Assembly (NCBI RefSeq): GCF_040581485.1
Contig: NC_090128.1
Location: forward strand, 38,160,931-38,224,930
Direction: 5' to 3'
Source: Linepithema humile
Taxonomy: Eukaryota > Arthropoda > Insecta > Hymenoptera > Formicidae
Length of the DNA: 64,000 bases
Shown: positions 43,381 to 55,508 of the stretch, one piece after another
Position numbering within the stretch: position 1 is the first letter of the stretch
How the letters are laid out: the number at the start of each line of letters is the position of its first letter
Notes under the pieces: model-generated
What the model saw: the letters and a program-made list of their open reading frames with translations, nothing else
The model's database searches: none
Told to the model about the DNA's origin: nothing
Position numbers and translations under genes: made by a program

Positions 43381-46300
43381 TTGTATATTAAATAAATGGA
43401 GTTGGAAAGCATATACTTTGTGTATGTATCTTCTGTATAAGAATGTATAAGAATAATGATCACAAATGCTCGTAAAGAAAAACGATATTATAATAAACGC
43501 TCAAATAGCGTATTATCCAAGTAACTAACATAAATTACTGTGCTATTAAATAATAAATTTAAGCACCCTAATAGTTTCAGATTGAACGAAAACACGATTT
43601 ATGGCGAAGTTCATACGACATTCATCGGCTAATGCCTCGAAGACGCGTTTCATAAACGTACTTCATAAAGTAGTTGCAGATTACGAGTTAAGACTGCCAT
43701 GTAACGAGAACTATCGACTACTTTTCTCGGCCGTCGTTCTCGTTACGCCTCCTCGTGCGACGAGAACGTAAAATATTTCGTCCCGCAATCTTGTCGCAGA
43801 CGGCCAATCAATTTGCTCGCAGTTCGCAGACGGACGAACGAGATCGGGGCCGTGCTGCAATTTGTCGACGGCGGGGTGTCGGGATCGACACCTGTTACGA
43901 TCGTACTTACCGAGGATATTAAGTAGCGTGTGATGCACGTCGGCCGTAAAACGCCGACCGAAGGGAATCGGAAATGCGGACGATCGCCGATAAATCGGTC
44001 GAAGAAGGAGACGGGCGAGTCGTAATTAAAATCAGATTCACAATCTGTGATGGGCTCGCGATACAAATCCGATCCGGATCGGCGTGGCGCGACACCTGTC
44101 TGCCTCTGTCGCCGCCTGTCAATTTTTTTTCAGCCGTACACATGGAAAAAATGCATCGCGTCCCGCAAAACTCGCGTGTCTTGCGTGTCGTCTTCCGGCA
44201 TCGCGTAAACTACCGCAAGCTACCAGAAAACAGTCATTATGCACGTTGCATACTTATGAAAACCGTTCGATGGTGATTGACGACTTGCCACATTGTTTTG
44301 CGAATGCGCTTTTCTTCAACTTTGCACGACACGTTTAATTCTTTGAAAACTCAGATGACAATTTATCGTAAAGTGCTTAGCACTTGATCTAAAATACAAT
44401 TTTTTATGTTTCGAGATATATAATTATAGAATACCGTCTTAAAAATAAAAAAAAAAGATTAGACAATTATAATAATAAGAGATAAATGTATAGGTATCAT
44501 GAACATTAATCAAAGATAATATTCATATGTATATATATATTCTGTTTAAATTTTAATATTTAAGTTAAGTTAATATTTAAGTTATTGCAATGTGTGTTTT
44601 CTCTCTTATTTTACACGCCGTGAATAAAATACGATTCTCTCAATATAGTTCTTAAGTTAAATTCTCGTAAAATCATTCAGTATTCAGGTGACATCGAAGG
44701 CGTTAAAAATTATGCGAAGGCGGAGCACGCGAACGATAATGAAGACAGTCAAAGTCCCAATTTTACGTTGTGCGCTAATTAAAAGTGCGAACAAAGTGCG
44801 GTCCACCCGTTACATCCGTTTGTTTACGATCGCCTCTACGAAATCAGGCACGTTATCAATGGCCGAATATTATTCGTCCCTATTATCGTTTGTCGTTAAT
44901 TCCCCACTGCGGCGGACCCGTGTCATGGCAGCAAATTCATAAAAAGATATACGCGCCCGATTTTCCATCAGCGATTTTTGCTTTACGGCCGACTCGCGCT
45001 GTTATCGGCGCCGCGAGCAATAATAACGCTCCGCAAATAATTGCTAAAAATTGATAGCTGCCAGAACTTACGCGTGTAAACGTAAAATGAGTTCTTTTTT
45101 AGGTGCCTCCGTTTTTGTTATAAAATAAGAAATTATAAAAAGATATTTATCATTAATCATCATTTTATGAAATAATATTTCCGGCGTCCAATTATATGTT
45201 CTATCTTTAGCGATAAATATAATATCTTAAACTTAAATAATTTATGTATTAATACATGCACAATGTTATAAAAACAATTCTTAAACAGTGATATAAACCA
45301 AGTACAACTATGAGCCGTTGCTTAAATTTCTAGACACAGCGGATTATCTTTATCGAAATAAAGTTTATAAAGATTTGAATTTCTTTAAATGAAAACATCT
45401 ATTTCTTTCGTAATCGTAAAATAACTCAGCACAGACTACAATACTTTTTTTCCAGCCTACATTTATGTGTCTCAACTGTGTCTAAACTAGCGCTAGCGAC
45501 ATTAAACGGCTCATGATTTATGACGAGCTTAATATTCTGCAGCTCGACAGGTCGCGTTTACCTGCAAGGCAACGTGTAACCAGGCACCTGTTATCGGTCG
45601 TCCAGTATCACTCGATACGATATATTATCAAATCTTGTCCCGTGACCGGAGGTGGTCGAAATGCCATTTCAGAATGGACGACAATTACGAGCCGCGTTAT
45701 AGAGCTCGGCCAGTGCGAGCCAGTGTAAATCAAACATAGGGTGTTGCGATACGTACGTATGTACATCGCGTTACTGTTTATCGCGACTTCCTGCGGGCAA
45801 GCATCCGAGAGTTATCGTTCGCCCTTTAATGCGCTGCGAAATCTTCGAAGGTTTCATCCTTCGAGAAAGGTATTGGCTCATTTACGTTAAGTATTTTATA
45901 CATGAATAAGTTATTTCATAAATTGTAGAATAATGTGACATGGTCACAGATATTTAATATTTCTTGCTCGACGTAACGTAAAAAATGATAAAAACAATGA
46001 TATAATTAGCAAAGGCAACAATATTCTTTCAAACGGATATCAAAGTTTAACGATAAAGATGGGAATTAGAACGATCGATACGATTAAACAAGCAATATCC
46101 TTTATTTCAGGAAATAACAATTCTTTTCTTTTATTTCTAACTTACAGACTAGCATTCGTTGTTCTACTTCGAAGGTATTGATATATCAATAGAAAATGCA
46201 GCAACTGTAAAGTTCACGACTATACACGTCAATCATGAAATTTCGCGAGAGAATCATACATTTGAAATTAAACAAGTGATTTCAGAAAAAAACAAATCAA

Positions 46301-46590
46301 CTGAATTGCATAGAATTGAAGAATTCTCAGAAAACAAAATAGCTACGCAACAACATGTTGCCTATTGTACGTTAAAGCATTAAGCATTGCATTTGCGTTA
46401 GCATATATTAAAGAACATTTTTCTGTGAATATTTTCTAATGCAAAGCACTGGAAAACGGATTTATTTTGAAGGAATAACTGTGCGCTAGAAAAAAAATGT
46501 ATTTATCAAAAAATCATCCATAAATTTATCAACTACAATTTGAATCCAACAAATTTGATTTTGTTTGCTTTTTATTTTTTTCGATGTTAG
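43380..46590. other. Host DNA without a supportable gene
   Basis: It is complex, non-repetitive sequence with many TTAATTA/TAATTA-type motifs amid CpG-rich blocks (43.6-44.3, 44.7-45.1 and 45.5-45.9 kb). A noncoding regulatory role is possible but cannot be shown from one sequence. Confidence 0.35.
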
Positions 46591-46779
46591 ATGATTCTAA
46601 AGCTTTTTCCACTCTGGTGTCAAATTATCCCAAGCTGCGGTGTCTCCAGAGAGAAGTCACTCGCGTTCATTTGCGCTCGTCCGCACCCAGGTGCTCGCAC
46701 AGGTGATCGCATTTCACGAATCTCGGCGGCGAACACCCGTTATAGCGCGACCCGTGTTCCCGTCCACGAACACAGCCGC

Positions 46780-47127
46780 GCCAGGCCGCGGGACTATATC
46801 GGTGTAAGAACGGTCGGTCGATGGGATGAGAGAGAGAGAATCGTCGTCCGGACCCGACGTCTACCCACCGAGTTGATAGGTTGTTCGAGCGAGAGAGCAC
46901 GAAGGGCGAGGGAGAGAGATGAACGGCGAGCGTGGTGAGGGTGCGAGACGCAGAAACGACACGGAAGAAGTGCGAGAGAGACGGCGAGAGAGGCGGTCGA
47001 GCGGCGAGATAGAATTAGAAGAGGACAGCGAGGGACTTCGCCCGGTCGTCGGCGGAAGATAAAGCGAGAAGGGAAGAAAAAGGGAGTACGAGGGTGGAAC
47101 CGGCGCGAACGAAGCGAAGAAGCTCAG
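46780..47127 (+). promoter_or_regulatory. Possible promoter and purine-rich untranslated first exon
   Basis: A CpG-rich block ends in a GA-rich stretch with CAG|GTGTGAGT at about 47130, a good donor context. Short ATG frames inside terminate at once or are low complexity. Such purine-rich leaders are common in insect first exons, but no downstream coding exon was found, so this is tentative. Confidence 0.22.
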
Positions 47128-47313
47128 GTGTGAGTGAGAGGGAACGCGTGTAGATGCGTTGGTACGTATACATGTGCACGTACGTGTGCGAGTATGTGCG
47201 TGTGTACCACACTGCGGGTAGGAGGAGGTGGAGCGAATAAGAGAGAACCGTGTTTCGTTTCGTTCGGCTTCGGCTCGCGGCCTCAGCTCTTTCGTGCTCT
47301 CGTCACGAAACCC

Positions 47314-47339
47314 AGAAGAAGAAGAAGAAGAAGAAGAAG
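47314..47339 (+). repeat. (GAA)n microsatellite
   Basis: Nine AAG/GAA units next to a purine-rich region. The frames across it are low complexity. Confidence 0.9.
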
Positions 47340-47495
47340 CGACGAAGAAGATGAGAGGAGGATATCTCTCGCGTACGCGCCGGAAGAAAGAGAAGAAAAC
47401 CGCCGCAGAGGGACGGGCCTCCACGTAGAAATCGTCCTACCGTGCCCTGCTACTACCTGCGATCCCGCGGTGAATCCGCCTTCCTTCCAGGATCC

Positions 47496-47520
47496 CTTCC
47501 TTCCTTCCTTCCTTCCTTCC
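47496..47520 (+). repeat. (TTCC)n microsatellite
   Basis: A tandem CCTT/TTCC run of six units followed by pyrimidine-rich DNA to 47660. Confidence 0.9.
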
Positions 47521-47699
47521 TAGCGTGCTTCTTCCTTTTTCGGCTACTATTCCCTTGTTTCTCTCCTTCATCATCATCACTTTCGTCTCCTTCTTCTATC
47601 TTGCTCCTTCGTTCTTTTAATTTGTATCTTCCTTTGTTCTCCGACGTTCTTTTATACAAAACTCGTCGACTTTTGCATGATTGAAAATAGGTGCCACTA

Positions 47700-50600
47700 A
47701 ATCTTTTACTATTTATGTCAGGAATTCTTTCGAAACTAATTGTAAAGTAATTTTTCTACATTTTTATCACTTCAGAATATAATTTTAAAAATTGTTGACA
47801 ATTGGAATAAAAAAATTAGAATAAAAAGCAGAACAGAAAAAAAAAGAGAGAGAGAAGATAAAGAACTTTGCATACAAAGTGAGACGCTTGAAATTACACT
47901 CGAATTATTCGTAAACTACTCGTTGAATAAAAAAATCTCAAACAAAAAAAATCTCAAAAATGGTATAGCGTCAAGAAGAACACACGATACAATAATTATG
48001 TTTATTATAACTTATTTACGTAACAAGTTATAAAAGTAATTTGTTTTAAATATTTCGTACGAGTAGTTTGTGAGTAATTCAAGATGGTAATTTCAAGTGC
48101 CTTATCTTGTATATACATGTATACATTCATTTATATATATGCAAAAATGTTTTATTTTAATTCAAAATTTTATGTTTATGTTTAACTAATATAAATTTGT
48201 AGAATTATTTATTATCTCATTACATATCAAACCAATTTACATCTGGAATGGTAATTTATTATAAGTACTATGCATCCAATTTGAGACTGATATCTTTCAA
48301 GATTTTACGTTTTTAAGCAGATCATCAATACGAGTTTCTGTAAATGCAAAATTTACAGAATTTTTTTACACTTATTAACAACAGTTTTTATCTCTTTATT
48401 ATAAGATATTTATTTATTTATTTTTTCTCAAAAGATAATTCTTCTGTCCACTAGTACATCCACTCGCTGTGGTTGGTTCCTTTATGGGTGTATTTAGTAA
48501 GAAGTTACGCTCTGCGGGGATTTAATGCGTTGTGAAAGAAGCGCAAAACTTCGAGGACTGTTCCCGACAGATCTGCCTTCGGTTGCTGCCTTTTGCTCTT
48601 CGTCTTTGATTTCAGCTTGCATTTCTTCTTAGCTTGCTACGAGGCAAAACGAGAGATTGTGTACTCCAAGAAACAGTCGCAAAAAGCTGCATCCAATCTT
48701 TACCATACTTTTTAGTCAAGAAGTTGTTTACATCTTCAAGCACTATTATTTTCAATAGTCAACTAATATTTCTTATCTATCAATATCTAATTTTAAAACT
48801 GTCCGAGAAACTATGTAGAAAACTAGAAAAATGTATGGTTTGCAATACTTGAAGATTCGTAAAACGTTAAAACTCACATCAATATATGTTTTTCTTAGCC
48901 AGACAACTTATCGCGTTTCCTTTTTCTTTGAGAATCGTCTTCTAACTTTGTGATATCGCGAAGAGTGCGATTCCATGTGAGAACTTTATTATTGCTTCCT
49001 TTTTTTAGTCGTCCTATGTTTCATTTCCACTCGCAATCGCGCTGCCGCTCACCAGACGTTCCACTACTACTTAGAATTCGCTTTTTACGATTGCCTTCCA
49101 CCTATCTTTTACTTTCAACAAAATATTTTTACGCTTTATTTTATGTTTTTTTTTTACCTCTATAAATTCTAATATTTTAAACAGATATCTTATGATCTGC
49201 CATATTAAAGATTGTACAAAAAATTTTAATGTTTGCATTAGAGTTCCCTAGTTGTTTCAGATATTTGAATTAAAAATAAAAATCGATAACAGAGAGAAAA
49301 AAAACTTTTTTTTAATTGTATTATATGACACAATATGATGATGTATTTTGATTGATTGTATTGATTGATATTTCCTAAAACATGATCAATCGTTCTCTTT
49401 TCCCGATTAAATGTTTAGAATATTGATCTTTTTCAATAATTCTAAAATAATTATTTCTTATTATTACCCTGTAAACCAGCTCTATGTACTAATATTAAAA
49501 AACGTCAACGCAACTAGTTTTATGCAAAGTTTCGTACTAATCAGACAAGCGTCATTCTTGGGGCAATCCTTACACGAATCCCAGAAGATCCGCGCGCGAT
49601 TGGATGTCCCGTGTTAATCCCTCACCCTTTCTTCTTTTCTTCTCTTTGGTTTTTTACGTAAACGCGTTTCGTGCCTGTCGCCCAAAACGCCCCGTTACGT
49701 TCCACGAACGAAGCTCGTTCGCATGACGGCGCGGCTTAAGTTTCGCGTTACACGGCGGCGTCCTATCAAGATCAGAAAAATCGATCAGTCTATGAGAACG
49801 CTTCCAACTGCGAATTAAAATTGGCCGTCGTTCTCCCGGTTACAAGAAAAGGAAAGGAGAGTTATAACGAGACGTATGTATGTACATATGTATAAAGGGT
49901 GTACAGACAATGCATATATGTACCTATATTGTATTACAGCAATATTTTCTGTGAAATTTAAAAACCTTTTTTTTAGATGGAACGTTCGAGTTATTTAGCA
50001 TTAAATATTATAAATTTTGCGAAACTCCAATTTCAACTGTGTTAATTTAAAAAATTACCCAAGATTGAAAAATAATATTTCATTACATATTTGTTGGTCT
50101 AAAGTTTAATTCGTTAAAATAACTTTCTAATGCTGGACATATGCAATTTATAGTATTGAATAATATTGTAAATCTTAAAAAAAGGAAAAGTTGTCTCAAA
50201 ACAAGGAATGTCAGCTGTAATATAGAAGATAGCGTTTGTTGTTTGTACACCCGATATACGCGAAAGCAGGAAGAAGCGAGAACCAACGAAAACGCTCGTC
50301 GTGGTTGCGTAAAGCCAAATCCAGATCAAGATTGGACGAAATTCTCTTAATAGCACTGTAGTGGCAAGCATATTTTAACTTTGCCTAGCAATTGTACGCT
50401 CCTATTTTGTTGATAATAAATCATTCGCTTCTCAATCATACTTAAAAAGCACATTCATCATGAAATGTTTGAAATCACAAATAATAGATTACAATAATTT
50501 AGATATATAATTGCGATATTATGTATTTAACCAACTTTAGTACACCAATTATATTCTAATTGTTCTTTTATCAACCTAGAAAATACATTAGTTGATAACA

Positions 50601-51010
50601 ATTGGATTTTGTTTTGTTAAAAATTCATGCGTACTTGTTATCCATAAATATTTTTATCCGTATAATGTGTATATTACTAAATCTATCCTTTTTCTTTAAA
50701 ATGTGAATGTTCCAGAAATGACTGTGCCTTGAGAATAAATGTTTTGATTTAGAAAAAGAAGGTAAAAATTACTAATTTAGAAACAATTAATTCAGATTGC
50801 AGTGGCAATTCGGGCATACTTATCAGCAAACTTAATCATTCGCAAATGTATCGTTTTACATCTCAAATTCCGAAAGCTCCATTATGATGTGCGTTCTTTC
50901 GAGCTACCGGCATGATCGTAATCCGATCGATTAAAGTCATACCGCTGTGCCATTTCGCACATTGCATACACGCACACACATATACACATACACATGGTGT
51001 GTCAATCGTG
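47700..51010. other. Host DNA without a supportable gene
   Basis: It is mostly AT-rich. The short frames at 48634, 49411 and 50141 have ordinary AT-rich composition and no recognisable motif. A CA-rich run lies at 50970-50995. Confidence 0.4.
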
Positions 51011-51059
51011 GCTCCCGGATATAACGAAAAAAAAAAAAAAAACACATTTACTCTTTGCT

Positions 51060-51720
51060 CCCAAAGGTTCGAAGGAGGGCGAGCTGACGAAAAAAAGAGA
51101 GCAACGAGAAGCGAAAGAGAGAGAAAGAAAGAGAGAGAGAAAACGCTTGAGATCGATCAAACAAATCGATCTAACGATCCACGCAGTCTATACGGCCCCG
51201 CATACTTCTCCTTGTTAATTGCCTTTTTTCAGCGCCGCGTTTAGGGAGTCGGCCTAAAGAAAGGAAGAAGAAAAAGACCTGGGGTACGAGGAGTAGAGGG
51301 GGAAAGAGGGAGAGAGACAAGGCGAAGGAGAGTAGGGCGAGATCGGCTACTCGAGAAATAGTTTACGGCGCTCCTGGATCGAAGGGAATCGCGTGAAATC
51401 GAATTCGTACGCACGTACGACACGCAGGAACGCGAAAAAGAGAGCGCGAGCGAAGAGCGGCGGAGGTAGAAAAAACATAGAGAAAAAAGGAGCAGAAAAG
51501 AAGCGAGAGAGAGAGAGAAAGAGAAAAAGGGAACGTGTATTGAAACGATCGAAGGATCGTCAGAGCTCGATCCATAGTGCTTTGAGAATGACGATCGTCG
51601 GCAGCGCGATGACGAGGCTGCTTCTGATACCCGGTGAAAATAAATGGCGCGCATATAGCGATCCGTCGCTGTTAGCGAGCTAGCGTGATAAGCGCGATGA
51701 GATGATCTGATCTCACGATA
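51060..51720. other. Purine-rich block, both strands open
   Basis: A long GA-rich stretch keeps frames open on both strands (Lys/Arg/Glu-rich one way, Ser/Leu/Phe-rich the other). This is typical of low-complexity noncoding DNA or an untranslated exon. I do not call a protein. Confidence 0.4.
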
Positions 51721-53825
51721 TGTCCGAGTCAATCGCGACATTTCCGCGTTATTTCACTGCATATTCGAGAGATTTGATTTAAAATACGAGAAATACAGAA
51801 TAAAATCTAATATATTCAATTATATTTTAATTATTTTACTATTTTTCTTGTAAAAATAATTTAGAAAAAGCGGGCTTATTTCGCGTATTTTTCAAAATAA
51901 TATATCTTATTTATATTAATTGTTGTAAAATAAAAAACATTAAATAATATTTTCAAGTTTTAAAAGAAAGCACTATGTTGTATTTTTATTTTATTTATGA
52001 AAGCATATATGACTTCGGAAAAACTAAAAATAATTGCTATTAGATGACAGAAATGTGAAAGATAGGTAAAAGATTCGCGAGAGATGAAATAGCGACCTTT
52101 TTTCCAAGTATCGACAGGGAGTCTCGATGAAGAGCTTCCTGTCTCCGGTCCTCGATTTTCGAGGGCGATCGAAAACGCGTCGTGCGCGATCGGAGAGAAG
52201 CGTCTCTCTCTGGATTTCGCCGTCGTTTTGTCCGCGTCGACGGCATGTCGTTAGGACGTCGATCGACAGTTACAACGGTGACGAACCTGTCAATGCAGCG
52301 AGCAAATAAACATCTGGAAATGTGGGGATTTGAAACTGGAACGCGATGTGCGAACGGAGGGAAAATCAGGGAAATGCAAGCGTCAGACAAAACTAGATAC
52401 GCCTGGAGTTTTTGAAAAATAAGCTTGACATAAAATTTAGGACGAAAACATGTCAACAATGCGCGGATAATTTTACAAGATTTTCATTCAAAAGACAAAA
52501 CTGCAAAATGTAAATATTTATATATTTTAATATAAGTATTATTAACAACACACACACGCACACAACACACATTGAAATAACAACGGACAATTTGCAAATG
52601 TTATATTACATTTATTTATATTTGTCATCAAAAGTATTTATTTGTTCGCTTATTTAAACATTATGAAGTTGCTAATTATAATATATGCAAAATGATTCCA
52701 GTCATTTCCGCATTCTCAAATAATCTATTAAATAAAATTTTACATAAATTCTTTTCCAAGACGTGGATTTTGCAGAAAAATTGCACAATGTTCCGAATTA
52801 AAGAAATATTTATTCTTGCGCTTGTATTCTCGATGGAGAACGCTATTTTGTATTTTTTCAAACGATTGCATTGTCTTCGCACGTAATCGAAGCTCGTGGC
52901 ACAACAATTCGGAGAATATTAGGCAAACAACGTTTGTTTACCTCACGAAGAAAACTCGAACGATATGTAAAAATATGTAATCTCGGCCGGATTTCGCTCT
53001 GGAGCCCGGAGCGCTTTTATCGCGTCCGATTGCGTCCATGTTGATTTTCCAAGAATGCGCTGCTGCATTCCGTTTTCTCTCCGCGCATGTCAACGACAAT
53101 GCCTGGATTTTTTAACCAGGCCGGAAAATATTTTCGCTTGACGAATGTGCGAGATAGCGGATATCTAGCAATTTACGACTTCGAACGATCGCCTCTGATC
53201 GACACGCGGCTCGAGTGGTCATATCACTCTGTCTGTCTCTCTACAAATTCGACTATTTCGAAACGGTAGAGAAATCTTTTTGTAACGCGCGATATCGGAT
53301 AAACAATACGAGGCAACGTGATTTTTAATAAAATGTGTATTTTATAACTTATAAGCTTCCTCCCGCATTCATTTGTTAATTAATTTCTTTTGTACCTCGT
53401 ATAACAGAATATAAAAACTTGCTTTCTCTCACTTTTTTCTCTCTTCCAAGAGTCTTTCACATTTTTCTCACACTATGAGGAAAATTTGCAGCGTTTTATC
53501 TGACGATAATCATCTCTTGCATTTTCATGACGCTCCTCGGTGCATCGTTCGAAGAACTTCTCGCCGATCTTTCGATCTCAAAGACCTGCAATCGACGATG
53601 TCCACATGTAAAAGGAAAAACGTAAAACTCGTTGTCATAAAACGCCGCTTCCGCCTTCTCCCGAGTCTTCTTTTTTCTTTTGTTTCTCCCTCATTTCCCT
53701 CGAGTGCCAATTTCCAGCATTGCGTAAGACGATCGTTCGAGAAGTTAAAAGCGGCGAGAAGCGATAACGATAATCGCAGGCTCGAATCTGCAGATTGAGA
53801 GAAAAGAAAAGAAAGGAAGAGAAAA

Positions 53826-53833
<8 letters not shown>

Positions 53834-53877
<44 letters not shown>
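53834..53877. repeat. (GA)n microsatellite
   Basis: About 22 GA units in a longer purine-rich stretch (53800-53890). Confidence 0.95.
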
Positions 53878-53882
<5 letters not shown>

Positions 53883-54856
53883 AAAGAGAACCTGGACTTC
53901 TCTCGCAAAAATAAACAGAAGATGCCGCGGACCTAAGATATTGCTGGTCCCGCGGATTCCGTAAAAGCGAATGGAATTCGCATACTGTTTTCTTTCGCAG
54001 CGGCGCTCACTTTAATTGCATCGAAGAGCCTCTAATTGCATTAAACTTATCGTATAATATTTTAATATCCACACAAGAGGTCACTGGAAAGGGCAAATCA
54101 AGGTGCGATGAATGAAATCCGCCACCAAGTGAATGAAGGCACGTCGACGACATTAATGCGATGGCGGTCGCAGAAATTCGGCTTTACGTGTGTCATAAAA
54201 ACGCGCCGACGCAGCGCCGTCTTTATAGCTTCGAAAGACTCGCGCAGCAAAATTAATATGCATAAAAAAAAAAAAATAAAAAGGACTAATATCGCATGCG
54301 AATTTATTAATTTGTCGTCAAATTTTTCTTTACAAATATGTAATGTACCGAATAATTGAGGAATTATTTTTCAAAGTTAAATAATTTTAGTGATGATCGC
54401 TATGACAAAAATAAAAACTCGGCTGGTTTTATTCTTCGAGGCAAGAGATCCTCAACTAATAAGGTAAATATTCTAGCGCTTGGAAGCATCCCGTGCATTT
54501 GCTAACCGTGCGAATATCAAAGCAACCATTTGCAGAATCGCATTTTTCACGGTAAAGAGAGGCGGTTTATTAACAACGGTCGTACGCCATTCGCGCGCTT
54601 CGAGAGCGATACCTGTTAGTTTCTAGAAATCATACTCGTTCAAAAGGATATTTGCGCTTAATTTAAAATCGCGGCTCGCAACACCGGCTATTAGTAGCTA
54701 CTTTCGAGCTCAAAGAGAGACGTGAATCCAGTTACTGCGTAAATCCACGTTTGTGCGATATTAAAATCAACAGCAAAACAAAAAACGCGTGCATTTTATG
54801 CACGACTGAAACGCTCTTGCGTTGCGGAAATGTGATTTGCTCGGTAACTTTTTTTT

Positions 54857-54878
54857 GGGGGGGGGAGGAGGGGGGGGG
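54857..54878. repeat. G-run cluster
   Basis: Two runs of nine G separated by AGGA. Four-strand (quadruplex) folding is possible. Confidence 0.7.
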
Positions 54879-55451
54879 AAACGCATCAGCTCTTAAACCA
54901 TACTTTGTGCAGTCATATGCGAATCTGTTTTTTTTATGACCACGCTTTTATGAATTAATAGAATTACCTGTGTTTTTTCGTTTATCTACGTTTCACTATT
55001 GTTCAATATTATATACTACAATAGTGCATTTTTTTTTAAAACGCTATTTGCGTTTGGAAAATGGATTATCGGATGCGCGCATCGTATTCCATCGTACTAA
55101 TCTACCCCCAACAGAGTCGACGTTCTCTTCCGGAGCAAAAATGACTGGCTGCGGGTTAAGGGTCAAGCACGAATCGGCGACTACCTGTAATCAGTAGTAA
55201 TCGCTCCGCGCTCCGATTACGGGGGACACGGCGTTCATGCGAAAGTAATATCAACTTCCTGGCCGCGGAGGGTCGATTTCCGGTGTTGCGTAAGGCGAAG
55301 GTTATATCGGGGATCTGCAGAGCGAGAGAAGAGACGCGGTATGATAATAATGGTAATTGTTATCTCGAGGTCGGACCACCGGGTTGGTATGCCATACTTT
55401 CAAATGTTGTACAAGACTCATATTTAGATCTCAGATACAAAAGTATTCGAG

Positions 55452-55459
55452 ACTCTCTT

Positions 55460-55507
<48 letters not shown>
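55452..55507. repeat. (CT)n microsatellite
   Basis: A CT run with a few TTT interruptions. Frames across it encode Ser/Leu repeats only. Confidence 0.95.

Positions 55508-55508
<1 letters not shown>

Noticed and set aside
46861..47424. 187-codon minus-strand ORF
   Set aside because: It is a Ser/Arg/Pro-rich translation of the GA-rich block and the GAA microsatellite.
51241..51741. 166-codon minus-strand ORF
   Set aside because: It is Ser/Leu/Arg-rich, is the complement of a GA-rich stretch, and both strands are open.
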